From: Cellulomonas sp. KH9
GTDB taxonomy: Bacteria > Actinomycetota > Actinomycetes > Actinomycetales > Cellulomonadaceae
Assembly (NCBI RefSeq): GCF_900114185.1
Contig: NZ_FOSE01000003.1
Coordinates: 1 to 64,000 of the forward strand
Length of the DNA stretch: 64,000 nucleotides
Reading direction: 5' to 3'
Positions 53,080-62,380 of this stretch are shown here, piece by piece (positions within the stretch are counted from its first letter, which is position 1; every line of letters begins with the position of its first letter). The notes under the pieces were generated by a model. The model worked only from the letters and a program-made list of their open reading frames with translations. It was not told the origin of the DNA and did no database searches. The position numbers and the translations under genes were made by a program.

Positions 53080-54147
53080 ATGTCGCCCACCGACCAGCTC
53101 TCGACCCGAGTGAGCATCGCACTGCTCGGGGTGCGCAGCGAGGCCCCCGTCCGCCGCAACGGCGGCGCGGGGCCCAGCGACGACGGACACTTCGTCATCG
53201 GCGGCGCGGGCGCCGCGATCCCGCTCAACCCTGGCAGCCCGTACGTCGTGCGGCAAGGACGGCTCACGCTCGACGGCGCCGACCTGGGGATGGACGTCCA
53301 GCCCGTCACGCGTCCTCGGTTCTACGACCTGACGACGGCCGACGGCACCCCCTACGAGAAGATCGCCAAGCTCCACGGCAAGGACGTGCTCGCCACGACC
53401 GTCGTGCAGACGTGCGTGCGCTACGACGAGTCGCAGCGCTGCCGGTTCTGCGCGATCGAGTCGTCCCTGCGCTCCGGCACGACGGTCGCGGTGAAGACGC
53501 CCGCGATGCTCGCCGAGGTCGCCCGTGCCGCCCGGGACCTCGACGGGGTCTCGCACGTGGTGATGACGACGGGAACGTCGAACGGCTGGGACCGCGGTGC
53601 CAAGCACCTGGCCCGGTGCGTGCGGGCCGTCAAGGACGCCGTGCCGGAGCTCGAGATCCAGGTGCAGTGCGAGCCGCCGGCGGACCTGCAGGCCATCACC
53701 GACCTGTACGACGCGGGCGCCCGGTCCATCGGCATCCACGTGGAGTCGATGGACGACGAGGTCCGCCGCCGCTGGATGCCGGGCAAGGCGACCGTCACAC
53801 TCGACGAGTACCGCGCCGCGTGGCGCGAGGCCGTGCGGGTGTTCGGCCGCAACCAGGTCTCGACGTACCTGCTCGTCGGCCTGGGGGAGGACCCGGACGA
53901 GCTCGTCGCGGCGGCCGCCGAGCTCGTCGACATGGGCGTCTACCCGTTCGTCGTGCCGTTCCGGCCGCTCGCCGGGACGCTCGCCACCGACGTCGACCAC
54001 GTGCCGGCCCCGCACCGCGGACTCGTCGCGGACGTCACGCGTCGTGTCGGTGCGCTGCTGCGCGACGCCGGGATGCGCGGGGCCGACCAGGCCGCCGGCT
54101 GCGCCGCCTGCGGGGCGTGCAGCGCGCTCGCCACGGTGGGGGGCTGA
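53080..54147 (+). CDS. radical SAM protein of the Nit1 cluster (MSMEG_0568 family)
   Basis: A 355-residue radical SAM enzyme. The iron-sulfur cysteines are Cys112, Cys121 and Cys124, a Cx8Cx2C spacing instead of the common Cx3Cx2C. A Cys-rich C-terminus (AAGCAACGACSA) may bind a second cluster. This family occurs only in Nit1 clusters, which have been linked to growth on cyanide as nitrogen source in Pseudomonas; the reaction is unknown. It is the first gene of a nine-gene run. Confidence 0.88.
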   Translation: MSPTDQLSTRVSIALLGVRSEAPVRRNGGAGPSDDGHFVIGGAGAAIPLNPGSPYVVRQGRLTLDGADLGMDVQPVTRPRFYDLTTADGTPYEKIAKLHGKDVLATTVVQTCVRYDESQRCRFCAIESSLRSGTTVAVKTPAMLAEVARAARDLDGVSHVVMTTGTSNGWDRGAKHLARCVRAVKDAVPELEIQVQCEPPADLQAITDLYDAGARSIGIHVESMDDEVRRRWMPGKATVTLDEYRAAWREAVRVFGRNQVSTYLLVGLGEDPDELVAAAAELVDMGVYPFVVPFRPLAGTLATDVDHVPAPHRGLVADVTRRVGALLRDAGMRGADQAAGCAACGACSALATVGG

Positions 54148-54148
54148 C

Positions 54149-55606
54149 GTGCTCGACGTGCCGACGCTCACCGGTCCCGCCGTCCGGCCCGTCGCCCCGG
54201 CCGCCTGGACGGTGCGCACGGCCGACGCCCGGCACGTCGCCGCCTACCGTCGGCTGCGCTCCGAGGTGTTCGTCACCGAGCAGGGCCTGTTCAGCGGCCA
54301 CGACCTCGACCGCGTCGACGAGGACCCGCGCACCGAGGTGCTCGTGGCGGTCGACCGTGACGACCGGGTCCTGGGCGGCGTGCGGATCGCCCCCGCTCCG
54401 GAGGCGCTCGACGCCACGGGCCGGGACATCGGCTGGTGGACGGGCAGCCGGCTCGTCGTCGCCCGGGCGGCGCGCGGGGCCGGCGGGATCGGGGCCGCGC
54501 TCGTGCGCGCCGCGTGCACCCGGGCCGTCGAGGTCGGCGCGCTGCGCTTCGAGGCCACGGTCCAGCAGCCCAACCGGGTGCTCTTCGAGCGGCTCGGCTG
54601 GCACGCGTGGGGCACCTGCGACGTCGAGGGCGTGCCGCACGTGCGGATGCGCTGGCCGGTCACGCGCGTCGCGGACCTCATCGGCTCGACGAAGGCCGCG
54701 CTGGCCGGGCTCGTCGGCCCGCTGCTCGGTGACGCCGGCACGCTGCTGCCGGCCGCGACGCTCGGCGGCACCGGGTTCGTCGGCGACGACGGCGCCCCCG
54801 TGCCCGGCACCGACCTCGTCGCCGCGTGCGACGCGATCCTGCCCGCGCTGCTCGAGCGCGACCCGGAGTGGGCGGGCTGGTGCGCCGTGCTCGTCAACGT
54901 CAACGACCTCACCGCCATGGGGGCGGCCCCCGTCGGGCTGCTCGACGCCGTCGGCGCCCCGACGGTCTCGGCAGCGCACCGCGTCCTCAACGGGCTGCGC
55001 AGCGCCGCCCAGGCCTGGGGCGTGCCGGTGCTCGGCGGGCACACCCAGATCGGCGTCCCGTCGACGCTCTCGGTGACGGCGCTGGGCCGCACGGCGCACC
55101 CCGTGCCCGGCGGCGGCGGGCGCCCCGGCGACACGCTCACCCTCACCGCGGACCTCGGAGGCCGCTGGCGCCGCGGCTTCGAGGGCCGGCAGTGGGACTC
55201 GACGTCCGCACGCAGCGCGGCCGAGCTGCGGCACCTCGCCACCACCGTCGCGACCGCCCGGCCGCGCGCCGCCAAGGACGTCTCGATGGCCGGGGTCGTC
55301 GGCACCACCGCGATGCTCGCCGAGGCGTCGGGGGCCGGCGCGGTGCTCGACGTCGCCGCCGTGCCGACCCCGGACGCCGCGACGACCGGCGACTGGCTCA
55401 CCTGCTTCCCCGGGTTCGCGATGCTCACCGCCGACGCGCCGGGCGCGTCCCGGATGGCCGACGCCGCCGGGGACCTCGCGACGTCCGCCGCCTGCGGGGA
55501 CCTCACCACCGAGCCCGGCGTCCGCCTGCGCTGGCCCGACGGCGTCACCACCGACGCCGCCGGCGCGGCCGCGACCGGCCTCGGCCCGGCCGACGGGACC
55601 GGCTGA
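54149..55606 (+). CDS. fusion of Nit1-cluster GNAT and AIR synthase-like proteins
   Basis: A 485-residue two-domain protein. Residues about 15-165 are a GNAT acetyltransferase (RLRSEVFVTEQGLFSGHDLD, ARGAGGIGAALVRAA) of the MSMEG_0567/Sll0786 type. Residues about 170-460 are an AIR synthase-related ATP-grasp-like PurM domain (VNVNDLTAMGAAPVGLLDAV, LGGHTQIG, DVSMAGVVGTTAMLAE) of the Sll0787 type. In cyanobacteria the two are separate genes (sll0786 and sll0787). The start GTG lies one base after the radical SAM stop. Confidence 0.82.
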   Translation: MLDVPTLTGPAVRPVAPAAWTVRTADARHVAAYRRLRSEVFVTEQGLFSGHDLDRVDEDPRTEVLVAVDRDDRVLGGVRIAPAPEALDATGRDIGWWTGSRLVVARAARGAGGIGAALVRAACTRAVEVGALRFEATVQQPNRVLFERLGWHAWGTCDVEGVPHVRMRWPVTRVADLIGSTKAALAGLVGPLLGDAGTLLPAATLGGTGFVGDDGAPVPGTDLVAACDAILPALLERDPEWAGWCAVLVNVNDLTAMGAAPVGLLDAVGAPTVSAAHRVLNGLRSAAQAWGVPVLGGHTQIGVPSTLSVTALGRTAHPVPGGGGRPGDTLTLTADLGGRWRRGFEGRQWDSTSARSAAELRHLATTVATARPRAAKDVSMAGVVGTTAMLAEASGAGAVLDVAAVPTPDAATTGDWLTCFPGFAMLTADAPGASRMADAAGDLATSAACGDLTTEPGVRLRWPDGVTTDAAGAAATGLGPADGTG

Positions 55607-55685
55607 CCCGACCCCGCGACCGCCCGCTCCACGACCCCCGACCGCACGACCCGACCAGCACGCCCCCACCCCCCGGAGGAGCACC

Positions 55686-56207
55686 ATGCCGTTCGACCCG
55701 CAGATCCAGGCCGCCATCGACGCCTCGCTGGCCGAGATCCCGCACCCGTCGCTGCCCAAGGGCACGAACCTGTACGGCTCGACCAAGATCTTCCCCGACT
55801 ACCAGGCCGAGAACGGCGAGTCCTACTTCACGCTCATCCACGGCATCCCGCACGAGTCGTCGGTCAGCTTCGTCGCGATCCTGCAGGCCACGCGCGCGCT
55901 GCGGAAGGGCTTCGAGTCGGCCATCTACTTCTACGGCCCGGGTGCGCTGGGCTGCGCCGCCAACCGCGGGTTCCCCACCACGGGCGACTCCGGGTTCCCC
56001 GGCGAGCTCAACATGAACGGCTCCCTCGAGACGTTCATCGCCGAGGGCGGCACGGTCTTCTGCTGCCGGTTCGGCATGGCCCTGCACGGCATGCGCGAGG
56101 AGGACCTCATCGCCGGCGTGATCCCCGCGCACCCGCTCGACGTCCAGGACGCGCTCATCCACTACGCGCGCAAGGGCGCCATCATCAACTCGACCTACAA
56201 CCTGTAG
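55686..56207 (+). CDS. Nit1-cluster protein, MSMEG_0572/Sll0783 family
   Basis: A 173-residue DsrE-like protein of the nitrogen-starvation family first seen as Sll0783. It reads TLIHGIPHESSVSFVAILQA, YFYGPGALGCAANRGFPTTG and VFCCRFGMALHGMREEDLI, with conserved cysteines. The biochemical role is unknown. GGAGGAG precedes the ATG. Confidence 0.88.
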   Translation: MPFDPQIQAAIDASLAEIPHPSLPKGTNLYGSTKIFPDYQAENGESYFTLIHGIPHESSVSFVAILQATRALRKGFESAIYFYGPGALGCAANRGFPTTGDSGFPGELNMNGSLETFIAEGGTVFCCRFGMALHGMREEDLIAGVIPAHPLDVQDALIHYARKGAIINSTYNL

Positions 56208-56217
56208 GAGGACGGCC

Positions 56218-57108
56218 GTGACCACCACCGTCGCCGCCGTGTCGGCGAACTTCACGCGTGACCTCGAGCAGAACTACGCCGTCGTGGAGCACATGCTCGA
56301 CGACGCCCGCGCCCGGGGTGCCCGGCTCGTCGTCTTCCCCGAGGCGTCGATCGGCGGGTACCTGTCCTCGCTCGGCAACCACGGCGACACCGTGCGCAAC
56401 CGGTCCCTGCCGCCCGCGGTGCGGATCGACGGCCCGGAGATCCGCCGGGTGCAGGAGCTGGCCGGTGACACGGTCGTCGTCATCGGCTTCTGCGAGCTCG
56501 ACGACGACGGCACCACCCGGTACAACGCCGCCGTCTGCCTCGACGGCGGCCAGGTCTACGGCTCGTACCGCAAGGTGCACCAGCCGCTGGGCGAGAACAT
56601 GTCGTACGCCGCGGGCGACGTCTACCGCGCGTTCGACACCCCCGTCGGCCGCGTGGGCCTGCAGATCTGCTACGACAAGGCGTTCCCCGAGGCCGCGCGG
56701 GTGCTCGCGCTCGACGGTGCGGAGATCATCGCGTCCCTGTCGGCCTGGCCGGCGGCCCGCACCGCGACCGCCGAGAACCTGCAGGAGGACCGGTGGACGT
56801 ACCGGTTCAACCTGTTCGACAGCGCGCGGGCGCTGGACAACCAGGTGTTCTGGATCGCGTCCAACCAGTCCGGCACGTTCGGGTCGCTGCGGTACGTCGC
56901 CAACAGCAAGGTCGTCGACCCGGGTGGCAACGTCCTGGCGACGACGCTGCTCGGCAGCGGCCTCGCCGTGGCGGACATCGACGTCGAGGGAACCTTCCGG
57001 GCGATGCGCGGCGGCATGTTCCACCTGCGCGACCGCCGCCCCGACGCGTACGCGCCGGTCACCGCGGACACGCACGCGCAGGGGTGGCGGGAGCTCGCCC
57101 ATGCCTGA
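56218..57108 (+). CDS. nitrilase of the Nit1 cluster (Sll0784 type)
   Basis: A 296-residue carbon-nitrogen hydrolase with the complete triad Glu42 (FPEASIGGY), Lys119 (YRKVHQPLGE) and Cys151 (LQICYDKAFPEA). It should hydrolyse a nitrile; the natural substrate in this cluster is not certain, though Nit1C clusters were tied to cyanide assimilation. It lies ten bases after the Sll0783-type gene and overlaps the next gene by eight bases. Confidence 0.9.
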   Translation: MTTTVAAVSANFTRDLEQNYAVVEHMLDDARARGARLVVFPEASIGGYLSSLGNHGDTVRNRSLPPAVRIDGPEIRRVQELAGDTVVVIGFCELDDDGTTRYNAAVCLDGGQVYGSYRKVHQPLGENMSYAAGDVYRAFDTPVGRVGLQICYDKAFPEAARVLALDGAEIIASLSAWPAARTATAENLQEDRWTYRFNLFDSARALDNQVFWIASNQSGTFGSLRYVANSKVVDPGGNVLATTLLGSGLAVADIDVEGTFRAMRGGMFHLRDRRPDAYAPVTADTHAQGWRELAHA

Positions 57109-57403
57109 GATGACGTTCGACGTGCGGTGGCCCGACGGCACCGACACCGCGTGCTACTCCCCGAGCCTGGTGATGTGGGACCACCTCGAGGTCGGGGTGA
57201 GCTACCCGGTCACCGAGTTCGTCGAGCGCACGTCGCGGGCGCTGGGCGAGGCGAGCGAGCGGGTGCGCGCCCGGTACGGCATCGGGTGCACCGGTGCCGC
57301 GGAGCAGGAGGCGGCGATCCGTGGCCTCGCCGCCCGGTACCCGGCCGACGCGCCCGTCGAGGTGCTGCGCATGGCACCGCCGCTGCCCGGAGGTGCCGCG
57401 TGA
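57101..57403 (+). CDS. Nit1-cluster small protein, MSMEG_0570 family
   Basis: A 100-residue protein of the family found only in Nit1 clusters (MTFDVRWPDGTDTACYSPS, then YPVTEFVERTSRALGEASER). The function is unknown. Its ATG lies inside the end of the nitrilase gene, and its stop overlaps the next start (GTGA). Confidence 0.85.
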   Translation: MPEMTFDVRWPDGTDTACYSPSLVMWDHLEVGVSYPVTEFVERTSRALGEASERVRARYGIGCTGAAEQEAAIRGLAARYPADAPVEVLRMAPPLPGGAA

Positions 57404-58710
57404 TCCGCGCGGTCGTCACCGACGGTGCGCACCACGAGGTCGTCGTCGTCGGCGGCGGGCAGGCGGGCCTCGCGCTGTCGTACCACCTGGTCGCGGCGGG
57501 GGTCGACCACGTCGTGCTCGAGCGGGACACGGTGGCGCACGAGTGGCGCGACGGGCGCTGGGACGCGTTCACCCTGGTGACGCCCAACTGGCACTGCCGG
57601 CTGCCCGGGTACGCCTACGACGGCCCGGACCCCGACGGGTTCATGGGCCGCGACGAGGTGCACGCCTGGGTCCGCCGGTATGCCGACACGTTCGACGCCC
57701 CGGTGGCCGAGGGCGTCGCCGTGACAGGCCTGGTGCCACGCGACGGCGGCGGGTTCCGGGTGACGACGACGGCGGGGACGCTCACCGCCGACGCGGTCGT
57801 CGCCGCCGTCGGCGGGTACCACACGCCCGTCGTGCCGCCGTGGGCCGCCGACCTGCCGGAGCACGTCGTGCAGATCCACTCGCACCGCTACCGGCACCCC
57901 GACGGGCTCCCGGACGGGCCCGTGCTCGTCGTCGGCACCGGGCAGTCCGGCACCCAGATCGCGGAGGACCTCCTGCTCGCCGGGCGCGAGGTCCACCTGG
58001 CCGCCGGGCGCGCACCCCGCGTGGCCCGCCGGTACCGCGGCAAGGACTGCATGACGTGGCTGGCCGAGATGGGCGTGTACGACCTGCCCGTGGCCACGCG
58101 CGGGCTCGCCAAGCGCGAGTCGACCAACCACTACGTCACCGGCCGCGGCGGCGGACGCGACATCGACCTGCGGGACTTCGCCCGCCGCGGCATGCACCTG
58201 TACGGGCGGGCCACGGGCGTGGACCTGGCCGGCGCACCGGCGGTGACCTTCGCGCCGACGCTCACGGCCGACCTCGACCACGCCGACTCCGTGGCCGAGT
58301 CCATCAAGGACGACATCGACCGGTACGTCGCCGCCCACGGCATCGACGCACCGCACGAGGACCGGTACGTGCCGGTGTGGCGCCCGGACACCGAGCCGGA
58401 GCGGCTGCCGCTCGACCGGGTGGCGTCCGTCGTGTGGTCCGTCGGGTTCCGGGCGGACTGGTCGTGGCTCGGGACGCTCGGGGAGCAGGTGCTCGACGCG
58501 CACGGCCACCCGCGGCACGTGCGGGGCCTGAGCCCCGTCGCGGACCTGGCGTTCCTCGGGCTGCCGTGGCTGCACACGTGGGGATCGGGACGGTTCCACG
58601 GGGTCGCGGCGGACGCCGAGCACCTCGCGGGTGCGCTGCTCGCGCGGCGGGCGGACGGCACGTGGGCAGGTCCGGAGCCCGAGCTCGTCGGGGCGCCGGC
58701 CGGGGTGTGA
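57400..58710 (+). CDS. flavin-dependent oxidoreductase of the Nit1 cluster (MSMEG_0569 family)
   Basis: A 436-residue FAD/NAD(P)H monooxygenase-like protein. The FAD site is VVVGGGQAGLALSYHL (about residues 12-27) and the NADPH site LVVGTGQSGTQIAEDLL (about 170). It resembles flavin-containing monooxygenases. In the cluster it may oxidise the substrate of the nitrilase or its product; this is inferred from context. The GTG at 57400 overlaps the previous stop. Confidence 0.87.
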   Translation: MIRAVVTDGAHHEVVVVGGGQAGLALSYHLVAAGVDHVVLERDTVAHEWRDGRWDAFTLVTPNWHCRLPGYAYDGPDPDGFMGRDEVHAWVRRYADTFDAPVAEGVAVTGLVPRDGGGFRVTTTAGTLTADAVVAAVGGYHTPVVPPWAADLPEHVVQIHSHRYRHPDGLPDGPVLVVGTGQSGTQIAEDLLLAGREVHLAAGRAPRVARRYRGKDCMTWLAEMGVYDLPVATRGLAKRESTNHYVTGRGGGRDIDLRDFARRGMHLYGRATGVDLAGAPAVTFAPTLTADLDHADSVAESIKDDIDRYVAAHGIDAPHEDRYVPVWRPDTEPERLPLDRVASVVWSVGFRADWSWLGTLGEQVLDAHGHPRHVRGLSPVADLAFLGLPWLHTWGSGRFHGVAADAEHLAGALLARRADGTWAGPEPELVGAPAGV

Positions 58711-58762
58711 GGGAGGCATGGGGGAGTGACAGGGGTCCGGTGCGCGTGGCCGAGGTGACGAC

Positions 58763-59638
58763 GTGACGGCGGTGACGATGGGTGCCGTCGCGGCGCACTT
58801 CGGGCGAGACGTCGACCGCACCCTGGCCAAGCTGCCGGGGATCGTGGAGCAGGCGCGCTCGCGGGGCGTCGACCTGCTGGTGCTCCCCGACGCGACGATC
58901 GGTGGGTACCTGCACGAGCTGTACCACCCGGGCGGCAGCGAGCTGCCACCCGCCGTCCACCTCGACGGGCCGGAGGTCGCCGCCGTCGTGGCACTGGCCG
59001 GTGACATGGTCGTGTGCGTCGGGATCGCGGAGCACGCCGTCCACGACGGGCGGCCCGTCCGCCACAACACGGCCGTCGCGGTGCACGGCGACGGCGTCCT
59101 CGGCGTGCACCGCAAGGTGCACCTGCCCCTCGGGGAGGACGAGGTGTACCGGGCCGGCGACGGGTTCGCGGCGTTCGACACCCCCGTCGGCCGCGTCGGC
59201 ATGCTCATCGACTTCGACAAGACGTTCCCCGAGTCCGCGCGGACCCTCGCGCTCGACGGCGCCACGCTGCTGGCCTGCCTCAGCGCGTGGCCGGCGAGCG
59301 TCACCGACCGCTCGGACCGGATCCGCAACGACCGGCAGGCGCACCTGTTCGACCTGTACGACTGCGCGCGGGCCGCGGAGAACCAGGTGTACCTCGTGTC
59401 GTCCAACCAGACCGGCGTGCTCGGCGGCCTGCGGTTCCTCGGGCAGGCGAAGGTCGTCGACCCGGCGGGGGAGATCGTCGCCAAGACGTGGGCGAAGGGC
59501 GGGCTGGCCGTCGCCACCGCCGACGTCGCGTCCGACGTGGCCCGCGCCCGCCGGACCATGCACCACCTGCGCGACCGCGCCGTCGGGGCCTACGGGCTCG
59601 GCGCGTGGACCGGCGCCCGGGACACCGGGGGGCACTGA
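58763..59638 (+). CDS. catalytically altered nitrilase-fold paralogue (pseudoenzyme)
   Basis: A 291-residue protein clearly related to the Nit1 nitrilase along its length (same GGY, PLGE, DTPVGRVG and SNQ-G segments). The active site is changed: Glu42 is Asp43 (LPDATIGGY) and Cys151 is Asp150 (LIDFDKTFPES); only Lys118 is kept. It cannot act as a thiol hydrolase, so it probably has a structural or regulatory role, perhaps pairing with the active nitrilase. MSMEG_0566 may be its counterpart. Confidence 0.8.
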   Translation: MTAVTMGAVAAHFGRDVDRTLAKLPGIVEQARSRGVDLLVLPDATIGGYLHELYHPGGSELPPAVHLDGPEVAAVVALAGDMVVCVGIAEHAVHDGRPVRHNTAVAVHGDGVLGVHRKVHLPLGEDEVYRAGDGFAAFDTPVGRVGMLIDFDKTFPESARTLALDGATLLACLSAWPASVTDRSDRIRNDRQAHLFDLYDCARAAENQVYLVSSNQTGVLGGLRFLGQAKVVDPAGEIVAKTWAKGGLAVATADVASDVARARRTMHHLRDRAVGAYGLGAWTGARDTGGH

Positions 59639-59639
59639 C

Positions 59640-60815
59640 GTGCGCATCGCCCAGATCACCTACTCGACCCGCCCGCGCGGCGGGGTCGTGCACACCCTGG
59701 CACTGTCCGAGGCGCTGGCACGGCGCGGCCACGACGTGACGGTCTGGACGCTGGGACGCGGCGGCGACGGCGCCTTCTTCCGGCCCGTGGACCCCGCCGT
59801 GCGCGTGCGGGTCGTGCCGTTCGAGGCCCGCGACGACGAGTCGGTGGGCGAGCGCATCGAGCGGTCCATCCGTGTGATGGCGCGCTCGCTGCGCGACGCG
59901 GGCACCGCGGGGATCGTCCACGCGCAGGACTGCATCTCGGCCAACGCGGTCGTCGCCGCGGGTGGTGCGTGCGTGCGGACCGTCCACCACCTCGACGAGT
60001 TCACGACCCCCCGGCTCGTCGAGTGCCACGACCTCGCGGTCACCGCCCCCGTCGCGCGGCTGTGCGTCTCGCGGGCCGTCGCGCAGGAGGTGGCCGACGG
60101 CTACGGCGTCGTGCCGACCGTCATCCCCAACGGCGTCGACGCCGCACGGTTCGCCGCCGCCGCGTCCCCGGCGGGTGCCGCAGCGCGCGCGGCCTGGCGG
60201 CTGCGGCTCGGGCCGTACGTGCTCGCCCTCGGTGGCATCGAGCCGCGCAAGGGCTCGATCGACCTGCTGGAGGCGTTCGCGGTGCTGCGCGCCGAGCGCC
60301 CGGACCTCGCCCTGGTCATCGGCGGTGGCGAGACGCTGTTCGACTACCGCGACTACCGCGCGCGGTTCGAGACGCGGGCGCGGGAGCTCGGGGTCGAGCC
60401 GGTCGTGCTCGGCACGCTCGCGGACGACGACGTGCCGCCGCTGGTCGCCGCCGCGTCGGCGCTCGCGATGGTGTCGACCAAGGAGGGGTTCGGGCTCGCG
60501 GCGATGGAGGGGCTCGCGGCCGGGGTGCCCGTCGTCGCGCGGGACCTGCCGGTGACGCGCGAGGTGTTCGGCGGGTGCGTGCGGTACGGCAGGGACGTAC
60601 CGGGGATCGTCGAGGCGGTACGGGCGGCACTCGGTGGTGGGGCCCGGGTCGGCAGCGGTGACGGCGCCGAGGCCGGGCGTGCCCTCGCCCTCGCGCACTC
60701 CTGGGACACCGCCGCCGCCGCGCACGAGCGGTTCTACCGGCACGTCCTGCGGGAAGGGGGCGACGGTGGCGCGGCTGTCCCTCTCACGGATCCTCACGCG
60801 GCTCGCGCAGGCTGA
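59640..60815 (+). CDS. glycosyltransferase of the Nit1 cluster (MSMEG_0565 family)
   Basis: A 391-residue GT4-type glycosyltransferase (RGGVVHTLALSEALARRGHD donor-side start; LALGGIEPRKGSIDLLEAF; STKEGFGLAAMEGLAAGVPV with the EGFG-E motif). A sugar or related unit may be attached to the cluster's product. The GTG lies one base after the previous stop; its end overlaps the next gene by 50 bases. Confidence 0.85.
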   Translation: MRIAQITYSTRPRGGVVHTLALSEALARRGHDVTVWTLGRGGDGAFFRPVDPAVRVRVVPFEARDDESVGERIERSIRVMARSLRDAGTAGIVHAQDCISANAVVAAGGACVRTVHHLDEFTTPRLVECHDLAVTAPVARLCVSRAVAQEVADGYGVVPTVIPNGVDAARFAAAASPAGAAARAAWRLRLGPYVLALGGIEPRKGSIDLLEAFAVLRAERPDLALVIGGGETLFDYRDYRARFETRARELGVEPVVLGTLADDDVPPLVAAASALAMVSTKEGFGLAAMEGLAAGVPVVARDLPVTREVFGGCVRYGRDVPGIVEAVRAALGGGARVGSGDGAEAGRALALAHSWDTAAAAHERFYRHVLREGGDGGAAVPLTDPHAARAG

Positions 60816-62202
60816 TCCCGGGCGGGTCGTGGCCGTGGCGGGGGATGCGCGTCTGACGGCCGCCGGCCTGGAGTCCGCCGCCAACCGCTACGCACGTGAC
60901 CTGCGCGCCCGCGGTGTGCGGCGGGACGACCTGGTGACCCTCCAGCTGCCCACCGGGCTCGGCGCGCTCGTCGCGTGCGCGGGGGTGTGGAAGGCCGGGG
61001 CGACCCCGCAGCCGGTCACGCTCGGGCTGACCGCCGACGAGCGTGCCGCCGTCGTCGCGACCGCGCGGCCCGCGCTCACCGTCGGGTTCAGCGTGCCGGA
61101 CGTGCCCTCCCTGCCCGTCGACCACGAGCCGGAGGCGTCCGACGACGGCCCGCTGCCCGACCGGTGGGCGCGGTCGTGGAAGGCCCCGACGTCGTCCGGG
61201 AGCACCGGGCGGCCCAAGGTGGTCCTCGCCGCCGGACCCGCGCTGCTCGACCCCGACCGCCCGGTCGCACCCTTCCTGCCGCTGCGCGCGACCCAGCTGG
61301 TCAGCGGCCCCCTCATGCACTCGGCCACGTTCACCTACGCGTTCCGCGGGCTGCTCACCGGGCACCGGCTGGTGCTGCTGCCCCGGTTCGAGGAGCACGC
61401 GTGGCTCGACGCGGTCGAGCAGCACACGGTGACGTGGGCGATGGTCGTCCCCACCACCATGCACCGCCTGCTGCGGGTGCCGGCCGCGCAGCGCGACCCC
61501 GTGCGTCTCACGTCCCTGCAGACGGTGCTGCACCTGGGTGCCCCCTGCGCCCCGGACCTCAAGCGGCGCTTCCTCGACTGGGTCGGGCCGCAGCGGGTCG
61601 TCGAGGTGTACGCCGGCTCGGAGTCCAACGGGCTGACGATGATCCGCGGCGACGAGTGGCTGACCCGGCCGGGGAGCGTCGGGCGGCCCGTTGCCGGGAC
61701 GCAGGTCCGGGTGCTGCGGCCGGACGGCACACCCGCCGCGCCCGGCGAGGACGGTCTGGTCTGGCTGCGGCGCGGCGAGCAGCCCGCCTACCGCTACCTC
61801 GGAGCGACCAGCCGACGCACCCCCGACGGCTGGGACACCCTCGGCGACGTCGGGCACGTCGACGCCGACGGCTACCTGTGGATCACCGACCGGGACGACG
61901 ACGTCATCGTGCGCGGCGGGCACAAGGTCCACCCGGTCGAGGTGGAGCGCGTCCTCGAGCAGCACCCCGCGGTGCGTTCCGCCCTCGCCTTCGGCGTCCC
62001 CGACGAGGAGTACGGGCAGCAGGTCGTCGCCGTCGTCGACGGCGCCGGGTCCGACGTCGACGCCGCCGAGGTGCTGGCCTTCGCCGCCCGGCACCTCGAC
62101 GCCGCCCGCCGGCCGGTGCGCGTCCAGGTCGTCGACGAGCCCGTGCGCGACGACGCGGGCAAGGCCCGCCGCCGGGAGTGGGCTGCGCACCACCAGGTGT
62201 GA
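60766..62202 (+). CDS. AMP-binding acyl-CoA synthetase-like enzyme
   Basis: A 478-residue adenylate-forming enzyme. The P-loop SSGSTGRPK is near residue 146 and the hinge region reads WDTLGDVGHVDADGYLWITD, followed by the C-terminal lid with GKARR near the end (conserved Lys). It activates a carboxylate as acyl-AMP. With the glycosyltransferase it suggests that the Nit1 cluster makes a small metabolite. I chose the GTG at 60766, next to GAAGGGGG. Confidence 0.85.
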   Translation: MARLSLSRILTRLAQADPGRVVAVAGDARLTAAGLESAANRYARDLRARGVRRDDLVTLQLPTGLGALVACAGVWKAGATPQPVTLGLTADERAAVVATARPALTVGFSVPDVPSLPVDHEPEASDDGPLPDRWARSWKAPTSSGSTGRPKVVLAAGPALLDPDRPVAPFLPLRATQLVSGPLMHSATFTYAFRGLLTGHRLVLLPRFEEHAWLDAVEQHTVTWAMVVPTTMHRLLRVPAAQRDPVRLTSLQTVLHLGAPCAPDLKRRFLDWVGPQRVVEVYAGSESNGLTMIRGDEWLTRPGSVGRPVAGTQVRVLRPDGTPAAPGEDGLVWLRRGEQPAYRYLGATSRRTPDGWDTLGDVGHVDADGYLWITDRDDDVIVRGGHKVHPVEVERVLEQHPAVRSALAFGVPDEEYGQQVVAVVDGAGSDVDAAEVLAFAARHLDAARRPVRVQVVDEPVRDDAGKARRREWAAHHQV

Positions 62203-62332
62203 GCCGCGGGTCGGCAGCGACGGACCGTCATCTCCTCCCTGCTCGAGCCCATGTCGGACCAGCCGGCCCGGGCACTCGAGGAGGAGTGAGGGGAGAGGCG
62301 GATCGCGCACCCGCATCGCCCCAGCACGCGTC

Positions 62333-62360
62333 GGCGGCCCCGGGTCGTCCCGGAGCCGCC
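62333..62360. terminator. bidirectional terminator
   Basis: GGCGGC and GCCGCC plus an inner CCGGG/CCCGG pair form a hairpin with one mismatch between the converging AMP-ligase and GH43 genes. Confidence 0.6.
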
Positions 62361-62380
62361 GATGTCGCGCTGTGGTGGTG

